Shown: one piece after another, positions 39,331 through 64,000 of the stretch
Position numbering within the stretch: the first letter of the stretch is position 1
Layout: each line of letters begins with the position of its first letter
NCBI RefSeq assembly: GCF_964355755.1
Contig: NC_092670.1
Coordinates: 22,691,201 to 22,755,200, forward strand
Origin: Antedon mediterranea
Lineage: Eukaryota; Echinodermata; Crinoidea; Comatulida; Antedonidae
Length of the DNA stretch: 64,000 nt
Direction: 5' to 3'
The notes under the pieces: model-generated
Database searches by the model: none
What the model saw: the letters and a program-made list of their open reading frames with translations, nothing else
Told to the model about the DNA's origin: nothing
Translations under genes and position numbers: made by a program

Positions 39331-42300
39331 AGAGTGCATGTAATATAAATGAAACCCAGACAGTTTGAAGTAGATGGGAAATGCTAATGACGACTGAGTT
39401 ACTGAAGAGTTTATGGTTTAATGTACAGGAGAATGTTTTTGAATGTCTTAACCCAACATGATTGTTGCCATACCATGGTCCAACCAGCTAATGGCCTGCT
39501 TTGTATTAACATCTACCAGTCTTAATCAAATTGCAATATTAAAAATACTATTAGCATAACTTTAAACCATTGCTTGCAAAGTAGGTGTTTAAGCTATTTC
39601 TTATTGATATAAGTAAATATGTAATGTATGTGTATAGATCTATTACAATCAATAGTACCAATATCATTGTTTGTCTGTTATCGATTGAGTAGACTTGGAT
39701 GTCCAGATGTGTTAATAATCAATTTGGTAACTTTGAATATTCCCCTTGAGTTCAGGGTAAAATATTTATATCAAAATATCAAATATAATATAATAATATA
39801 TATAATTTATACATAATAATTGTGTGTTCACAATATACAGTTTCTGACACTAACACTTGGTTGTTCCCTAAAGTCAACTTCTTAACTTTTTTTCACTGTT
39901 GCATGTGTGGTTAAATCATTTTTAATGTTATCCTAGACATAGTTTATCAAAACTTTACATATTTTACCGTTCATAATTCTTTATTATATAAAGTGCAGGT
40001 TTTATTTAGAAGATATAGATATATTTATTATCTCTAATAAAACATATGAATTATATTTTATTTGGGTTTATGGAATAAAAGTTTTAAATGTTTTTACATG
40101 TTTTTACATATTGTGTATAAATTATTTGTATAGATGGATCCATGAGGTATTAATTACACTATATAGATAACATGTGAATTTAAAAGAATTATTTTATTGT
40201 GATATATTAAATAAACTTTTCAAAATGTTAATAAGAATCACTGTTTTATTTTTTAAAGTTTTTGTACAGGCAAAAAAAATCTACCATACATTCCACCAAT
40301 AATTATCGATGTCGATTGATTCCCATATATTGATTTCTTTATGACACTTTTGGTCTTCTTAACTTAGTAACATCTTTATATTGCCATATCTTCCGTATGG
40401 TAGGCATATCCTTATTACAAACACACATCAGAATGCTTGAAACAAAGAGGTAAAGACTAAAATAGAGAACTAATCACCTATCAAATTGGTTCCAGGCTGT
40501 CAAGTTTGACAATAAAAGTGTGATGTTCCCAAATGTGGTATTGATATGACGTCATCCCATATATGGGCACATCACATTTTGTTCTCACAAAGTTTGCTTT
40601 TGGAAAGAGGCACGCATTTATTTTATTATAAATTATAGAGGGCGAGATGCGATTACTCTATTTGCATTTTTGCCACCTGGCCACACCTGACATTCCTAAC
40701 AACTTGTTGAAATACTACTTGATGGTCAGCAGATCTTTCCGTTTACGCGCGGCAGCCTTTTAGTCTAACTACTGTACAAAATAACTAAATGTAAGTTCTA
40801 TTAACAGTTAAAATATTGTTTAGGTAATATATATCGTTATTCTACAGACAGAAAGTATGTAAATAAGTCTAAATCAACGTTAAGAACGGCCCTTAAATTT
40901 AGTATTTATAGTCTACAGGAAACTACAGTAGACCAGTATCTGCAATGAAAGGTAATTTGATTAAAACGTTAACAAGATTTTACTAAGTAGAGGTTCAAAC
41001 AAACCTAACGATTGATTTAGTTAAATAATTATTTTCAGCGAATAATTAATTACAGTAAATTTTATACGGCCGGCCCACCCCAAAGAAATTTAATTTAAAA
41101 CAATCTTTAAAACAAAGAGGGCAGTAGAGTTACAGAAAATAAAGAAACAAAAAAGAAAATCTTGAATATGAACGACTTGAATAAAATCAATTATTAAAAT
41201 GGGTAAAACATCATTTTACAGCATCATGGAGGTAGGTTATAATTGTTTAAATATTTCTTTTAGAGTCTGTGTTCATAAATACTAATTTATGTTGTTTACA
41301 TTGGCCTAAAACAACTGATGATGTTAGGCCCTATAAAGATGAGGATGCCAGTTTAACACCATGCGGGTAAACAATCATCTTCTCCGGGAGTGTGAAACTC
41401 AAACGCACCACGCACAGAATACATGCAAGCCTAGCCTTGATTTAATCTCATCTATTTCTGATGTCAGTGTCCTAACGGTTGATAATCTACGATATTATCT
41501 AATAAGTACTTAATTTACTACACTTATGTTTATTTGCCATCTTCCAATAAATTATTTTTCTGAACATCTATTTTTACATTGAATCCGATTTGAACTCAGT
41601 TTTGATCGTTCACAATCACATGCCTTTTGATTAACATTGTTGATACAAATCCGGTTCTTAACTATATTAAACCAGAATAAAGTTGTAATAATTTATCTCA
41701 AGATAGTAAAAAAACCTCAAATCAATAATTGGCATTATTATGTTGTTTGTATTGTTTTAAAGCAAATATTGATAAAAGTACTGATATTAGATAATACTAA
41801 TTATACACCATCAGTTACTCTAGGGTGCCAATAAGTTATTTTTACCATGTTGAACTTAAATCACACCTTGCTGATGCCTGATAAAGTAGTATTGTACAGT
41901 AACTATAATTATACGCCAATGAATGAGCTCTGCGTGATCCAAGAATAGCATACCTCAAGTGAATCTATAAGGATATTGATCAGTAAATATTCATATACTG
42001 ATAAAGCATCATATATTTAGAACAAGTTGTTATTTTTAGACTATATTTAGGCCATAGCAAATAGATGAGATCGTTCTTGTCAGCCACCCGCTTGAAAAAT
42101 TTGGCACTGTATCAAAAAATTCCATCTTTGTTTTTTAAATAAATAAATGTTGTTCATTGTTCAAAAGTGAAAAATAATAATGATATTTGCAAAAATATGT
42201 TATTGACTTAATGTTACTGTAATCTAAAATTTATGGCTTAACTGGATGTAGACCTAACTAGCTTGTTGCTAACAGTTGCGATGCATTGAGTGTTTGCGCA

Positions 42301-44990
42301 TGCGACGCATTGAGGGTTTACGCATGCGACGCATTGAGCGTTTACGCATGCGACGCATTGAGTGTTTGCGCATGTGATGCATTGAGCGTTTGCGCATGTG
42401 ACGCATTGAGTGTTTGTGCATGGTAATAACAAAATTTAATTCGAGAATTTTTCATTTGAATTTTTATTTGCATGTCTATAAAATTCAGCTTTTAAGTGTA
42501 GTTTAACAGTTAATCATTGTTATAATGTTTCACCATGAAAACAAAGTGTCCATTTGATACGTCTTCACATTAGTGTTAGTTTGTGGTAAAACTGACCATA
42601 TTGCATTTAGATAATAGAATAGAAAGAGGCTGATTACTTTATTTTAGTTTGACTTCTATGAACTTTACTTAATTCACCACAATTCACTGAACTTAGAAAG
42701 GTTGTATATTTACCTTATAATACAAACTTAACTTAATTTTAGATTATGTGATTACCAACTTAGAAAACTAAAAGTTCATAGAAAACATTTGAAACATTGG
42801 AAACTATTAATATATTAGATTAAAATTGAAATGCATAATGGTTGAAAATCATGTTAATTATGGTAGTAATGACACTGAGATTGTCTGCTATTATAAGTTT
42901 GATATGATCTCTACATCTTTTCTGCAGAGTTTGTTTTATTTATTTATTATGTTAATTAGTGTTTTTTATTTTTCTATAAATAACTAAATTAATGGTGAAC
43001 ATACATTTATGTTGTTTCTGAAAGAAATTTTTTCTAAACTATTAAATAACTACTATTAGTACTACCAATGACAACAGAGGCTACAAGCCCAGTTTCAACT
43101 TTTTAGAAACATTCATCTCTCTGCACGTATTGTAATAATTTTCTTTATTTTCTATTTTTAGCTATAGACAGTAAATAACTATGTTTAACATTGTAATTAG
43201 ATGATATTTGTGATACAGGGTACATTAATAACATTAATAATGATGAGTATATGCAGTGCTTGATATGTTATGATAATGGCTATTGTTTTTCTATTTTTAG
43301 CCCAATTCTATGTTAACTCTTTAAATACTACATATGGGGTTTGTGATAGCTAGTTTTGCTTATGTTTCAAAAACATGCGATATATGCATGCATGGAGTAA
43401 TGCATGATATGCCAATAAAAGTCTATTTTCGTCCAGACTAATTATTATAATATCTTGGTTCATTTCTTATTGAAGTACTTATACTAACACAATAGCATAT
43501 TGTTTGATGCTAGCTACTTTATAGATAAGGATAACATTTAGTTATTGTATTCAGACAACATAATAATCAGATATAATATTTATAATCAATGATATGTTAT
43601 ATGGGGTCAATGTCGTGTCAAAATCTGAATCTGTGTGGATTTAAACGCTGCATTTGGTATAAAAATGTCTAAAGCATCGATCATACTTAATTTGGTCAAA
43701 TTAACTTGACCAAAAAAAAAAGTCCTGGTTTACAATTCCCTCAATTAATTGTTAATTATACTGATCACACCTGCCCAGTAGAACTCTCTATGTGGTCTGG
43801 GTAAAACCATGTGAGCTTAAAATTACGAATACTCCAGGAGTTTATAACATTCACCATGGAGGTTTCCTCCATGCATTCACCATCTGCTTCATTCATATGT
43901 TATAATGTCAGTTAAATTTTGAATGTGAAACCATAGTAAAACCAAGAAATATTTCTTACAAAAAACGCTGCTCGCTTATTGAAAAATATTTTTTATTTCA
44001 AATGTTTTTGAATGTGTCATTTTATTGTCACATAATAGATAGTTATTTTACCTGAAAAAATGTAATTTAAAGCAACAAATACTTAAATTGTCTGTCAGAC
44101 AATGGTTTTTGGGTTTCTTTTCATTTTTTATATGTGAATAAATATTACTTTTTTGTTACAGAAGTGAATACTCAATTTCTGTCACTTTAGTTAATTTTAT
44201 TGCTAAGGTCAAATCTGGGGGTCACTTCATCACCCTAGATATTTCAATTGTGAAGTATCCTATTACAAACACAAACTTTAATGGACTGTTTCGATAATAA
44301 TTCAATGAATATCTGACACTGACAGTGAATATAGGGATTTGTAATTTTAGCATGACATGTCCTAATAGACTCTTTCCCAGCCGTTTTTTGGGTCTACTGT
44401 AGCAGCTGGAATCAATAAATCATAGTGGAGTTTCCATTTTCACAAAACTGTCTGTCCTTAGAACTATAACTGCTGCTTGCTTTAGCTTCTGATTGAGTAG
44501 TCCTAATGGGACGTAGCGGGCTAGAGCAGCAGCGTGATAACCAAGGGGAAATTATCCAAGTGTGAACAATTGTCAAATTTACCGATGGCCTTGGGTAAAT
44601 TTACCATCTTTTAAGTTTAGTGCAAACAAGGCTTAAGTATCGCACACAGTGTATTCTCAAATTTATGTTGTGGTTAGATTCGGTTATGTAGACAGAAGTG
44701 TACATTTTAATGCAGAACAAACAAAAACCAAATTAATTTTGAATTGTCAAAATGAATTATTAAATTTGCCTATGATGACTAGACTTTTATACTCAAATTA
44801 TGAACAGCTTGAACAACAACCAATTTCATAAAACACCACAATAAAATATTGTGAATGAATATTAATTTTCATTTTTAATTCATGAATCAAGAAACGTATA
44901 CTGGTAGACGTAATCTAATTTGTATTATATGTAACTAGCTGCATTTACTTATTTTGCAGAAATAATTAATTATACAGTATCCCCTTTTAC
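39331..44990. other. PCYT2-FASN intergenic region, no gene seen
   Basis: PCYT2 3' UTR to about 40.2 kb, a decayed family A MITE at 40478-40593, a 24-bp tandem repeat (42277-42421), otherwise AT-rich DNA. No ORF here resembles a protein. A short ATG...GAG/gtaggt at 41199-41234 could be mistaken for a first exon but has no partner exon that I can find. Confidence 0.55.
42277..42421. repeat. 24-bp minisatellite, ~6 copies
   Basis: Units of the type 'gcgacgcattgagtgtttgc' plus 'gcat', moderately diverged. The length is a multiple of three, so the - strand reads as an 8-residue Cys-containing repeat (CVACVNAQ). This is an artefact of the repeat rather than a gene. Confidence 0.85.
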
Positions 44991-44999
44991 AATAATGGT

Positions 45000-45225
45000 A
45001 TCACCCATAATATGGGCTGATGTTATCGATTGCATCATAGCAAAGCGGGGCTTTTGATTGGCTAGAAGTGTGCTTGGTAAAAAGTGTGGTTAGGGTATGT
45101 TGAATGCCTGCTCAAGATGTGGTGTGATTCAGTTGTTCTTACTGACATTATTATCTGATGGCAAATACCGTTTTTTTCTGATATTTTCTGTGCAGTATAA
45201 AAAGGGTGGGATTTGAGGAAAGCGT
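45000..45225 (+). promoter_or_regulatory. Candidate FASN promoter: SRE-like, GC box, inverted CCAAT, TATA
   Basis: In order: ATCACCCATA (45000-45009), close to the sterol regulatory element ATCACCCCAC; GCGGGG (45045-45050), an Sp1-type box; GATTGG (45056-45061), an inverted CCAAT box for NF-Y; and TATAAAAAGG (45196-45205). This is the set of elements known from vertebrate FASN promoters controlled by SREBP, with Sp1 and NF-Y as co-factors. A start near 45230 would give a non-coding exon ending at the GAG/GTAGG donor (45353), spliced to the acceptor at 46500. Confidence 0.55.
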
Positions 45226-45353
45226 CAATTTTAAGACGAACGCTCGGTACTAGTGCATGCTTGATAGTAGTGCAGGCTCGTATTAGTACGCTTTTTTTAG
45301 AAGCAGTGTTGTAACAACAGCACTTCATCTCTTCTGTGCTTTTCTTCTCTGAG
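45226..45353 (+). other. Predicted FASN 5' non-coding exon
   Basis: Inferred from a TATA box at 45196-45205 about 30 bp upstream and a good donor GAG/GTAGGAT at 45353/45354. The next acceptor, 'ttttatgcag' at 46491-46500, lies 53 nt before the FASN ATG. No transcript evidence is available. Confidence 0.4.
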
Positions 45354-46371
45354 GTAGGATCAGTTTAAAAATTATTTTAAAATTAATTTTATGCAACTAG
45401 GCCGTAGATTAAACTTTAGTGTACAGTGGAGAAACATAGGCTAGAATAAACCTTGTGGTGTTTTAGTGTTATGTACATAATTTGTTTAAAATATTTTTTT
45501 GTGCTTAATTTCAATAACCTAAATTATTAATGATTGTTGTAGCAATTCACATTTAGAAATACTGTAAACTTAAAACAAAAAATATATTGGCACACTGTAC
45601 GAAATTTTGACAATTATCATTTAGTAGGTTAGCTAGTAATGATTATCCAAACCAAAGGTTTTTGGCAGGCGAATGCTAGTAATAACACTTGGGAGAGGTC
45701 CATCTAAATAAATTATTTGAAGTTGGCTTCTAACCATAATTTTACATTCAGTTTCTCATTTAGGCTTAATTAATTACGGTATAACTGTAAAATAAAACCA
45801 CATGATAAATATTCTCTTGTGTCGTGTAATTGGTGAAGTGCGAATAAAATAAACAACAATATTCCTGTTTATGAATAAACTATGCAGTAGAGAGAATGAT
45901 GAGGTGATATTTTAAAATGTTACGCCTCAGTGATTTCTCTCAGAGGAAACTCTTGAATGGGGAATACAGATTGGCTGTTTGCCAATTAATATTTCTATGG
46001 CAACACATATGAGGTGATTTTCATTCAGCTGATTCTTATGGGCTGATATTGATAAAAATGAAGTACTTTGTGGCAGATGGTATATTGTATTTCATCATTA
46101 ATGTTTATTTGAAGTTTTTATAGGTAATGAGATATATCTCACCATTTGTTTTGTATAAAGTTCCTCAGCCAATACATTTATAATTTTTTATTTTTAAAAT
46201 ACATTTCATACAAATCATAATTTTTTCTGTTTTAGTTTTTTATTGTAGTACTGTAATTGAATTTATATTTATTGGATAAAATAAATAAAATGGTGTTATT
46301 TAAATAGATGTTTTATGTCCAAACAAAAAACAAAAACAAAAATGACAAACCAGGATTGTCTTTTCCTTGCA

Positions 46372-46391
46372 CCCCTCCCCACCCCCCCCCC
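46372..46391 (-). other. C-tract / potential G-quadruplex near the FASN first coding exon
   Basis: Runs of 4, 4 and 10 cytosines separated by T and A on the + strand, i.e. GGGG-type runs on the - strand. It lies about 110 bp before the probable acceptor at 46500. Confidence 0.6.
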
Positions 46392-46553
46392 TATTTCATG
46401 AAACATGGGAGAAGATTTGGTTCAGTATTTCAATTTTTGTGCCTTTATAATTGTCTCCTTTTTAAAAAAACTTTAACTGCGATTTCTTGGTTTTATGCAG
46501 CAAATAAAGTTTTATTTTGTTTTTTTATGAACTACTTGATAGTCACAAGCAAT

Positions 46554-62822
<16,269 letters not shown>

Positions 62823-64000
62823 AAGCAATATTTAGCAGATAGTTTAAGTTATCTTACACCCTCTATTAAGAAATATCAAAATTTATTTAAAAAACAAAAA
62901 CATTTTTAAATATTTCCAATGATTTGTTTTTGCAAAAAAACTAGGATGGAAATTTAATATCTATGTTACAATTATTGTACAATTTATTTATAATCCTTAA
63001 ACCAATTGAATAATTTAAAACAGTACGAGTATAATTTTATAACTTTCACATTGACATTATTACTTTATATTAGACTACTTTTTCACTTCAATTTGGAAAA
63101 ACGCCAATGAATTGTTTGTTAACAATGATGGCAAATGAAAATAAAGTTTCGTAAATAAACATGTTAAATAGTAGATTGAATAATGTGAACTTCAAATTCA
63201 AATACACCAAAATTCCCTTATATTTTATTAGGTTTGGAAAAAAATAGAAAAAATTATAATACGAAAAAGGCAAGAGAATTGTTTTTTTGGTCAAAAAAAC
63301 AAAGATGGCAAATGTAAATATTTATATATAAATTCAGTATTATAGCAAATTACAAAATATATATACAAATACAAAATACAAATAAATACAAATTTACAAC
63401 TCATAAAAGAAGTTTATACTGCTGCGTTTAATATTTTTGTTTTAGTTGTACAAATGAAAATGTTTGCGATTGAATGAATTGTTTTTATTAAACTGAAAAC
63501 AAGGATAAAGATTGCAGATAAAAGTTTAGTACATGTATTTTTATTTCCGGAAACTTATTTGACAAAATATAATTATTTAAATTAATCTATTTAAATGATA
63601 AGTACAAATATTAATTGTTTTTGTGCAATATATCATTTATTTTATTTATGACCAATAAATATTGCACAGTAATCATATTTGCATATTTGATTTATCTTTG
63701 ATTGTTATTTAATAGTCATATTTTAATGGATATTTCACTACAATTCCAGGTATACAGATGTCTATTATAAAAAAAAATGATTAAGTACTTTGAAATTCAC
63801 TAAACTATACAGATATTAAGTCTTTATGTAGCTGTGTCATCGAGTTATGAAATCATGGAGTCACAAATAAATTATTATATATATTACTATTTGTATATAT
63901 TATGATTAAATGTAAATTTTGTTTAATATGACATCCACTAAGTGAAATAAATATCATTGGATTCAGAAAACATATTTGGTTGAGTTTGCATACACAAGTT
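62823..64000. other. FASN 3' UTR and downstream AT-rich DNA
   Basis: Candidate polyadenylation signals AATAAA at 63140-63145 and 63654-63659. No further coding exon or clear repeat was seen. Confidence 0.5.

Noticed and set aside
41199-41234. Possible first coding exon (MGKTSFYSIME then gtaggt)
   Set aside because: No downstream partner exon with the matching phase was recognised; a short ATG with a donor is common by chance.
46308-46553. Upstream in-frame ATG extending FASN by 82 residues
   Set aside because: The extension is low-complexity and includes the C-tract. A splice acceptor at 46500 and family alignment favour the ATG at 46554.

Overview
The window is AT-rich animal nuclear DNA with intron-rich genes. 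Four protein-coding genes, all on the + strand, can be assembled exon by exon: MMD (PAQR family), OGFOD3, PCYT2 and FASN. Gene content, intron structure, frequent 'taggcct' words and the mobile-element load suggest a marine invertebrate deuterostome, most likely an echinoderm. Phylum is an inference and species cannot be told.

Layout. 1-4.9 kb: head-to-tail array of ~1.1-kb non-autonomous Helitron units. 5.7-16.3 kb: one large Helentron-type element on the - strand, with two long ORFs separated by a single in-frame TAG, a cloverleaf-like hairpin cluster upstream and a duplicated segment downstream. 16.9-20 kb: duplicated repeats, a 0.57-kb foldback element and a solo copy of the Helitron unit. 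20.2-22.8 kb: MMD. 23.5-25.2 kb: 50-bp minisatellite. 26.1-26.7 kb: 17-bp minisatellite, then a small hAT-like MITE with a perfect 8-bp target duplication. 27.3-30.4 kb: OGFOD3. 32.0-39.3 kb: PCYT2. 39.3-45 kb: no gene seen. 45.0-62.8 kb: FASN with a candidate SRE/GC-box/CCAAT/TATA promoter and a 1.9-kb minisatellite in intron 4.

The exon models join in frame. FASN has 25 coding exons totalling 7,569 nt (2,522 aa) in the order KS-MAT-DH-psiME/psiKR-ER-KR-ACP-TE, with catalytic residues visible. PCYT2 has 12 exons (367 aa), OGFOD3 9 exons (322 aa), and MMD at least 6 exons (230 aa from the first visible ATG). FASN makes palmitate and PCYT2 makes CDP-ethanolamine, so two lipid-synthesis genes are adjacent. 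FASN, PCYT2, OGFOD3 and MMD all lie on human chromosome 17, so the block looks like retained ancestral linkage.

MITEs are dense: one 120-160 bp family with the end GCTCTGTCTACACTATCAAA occurs at least nine times, including in introns of all four genes. Long ORFs over the FASN intron-4, 17-bp and 24-bp repeats are repeat artefacts, not genes.
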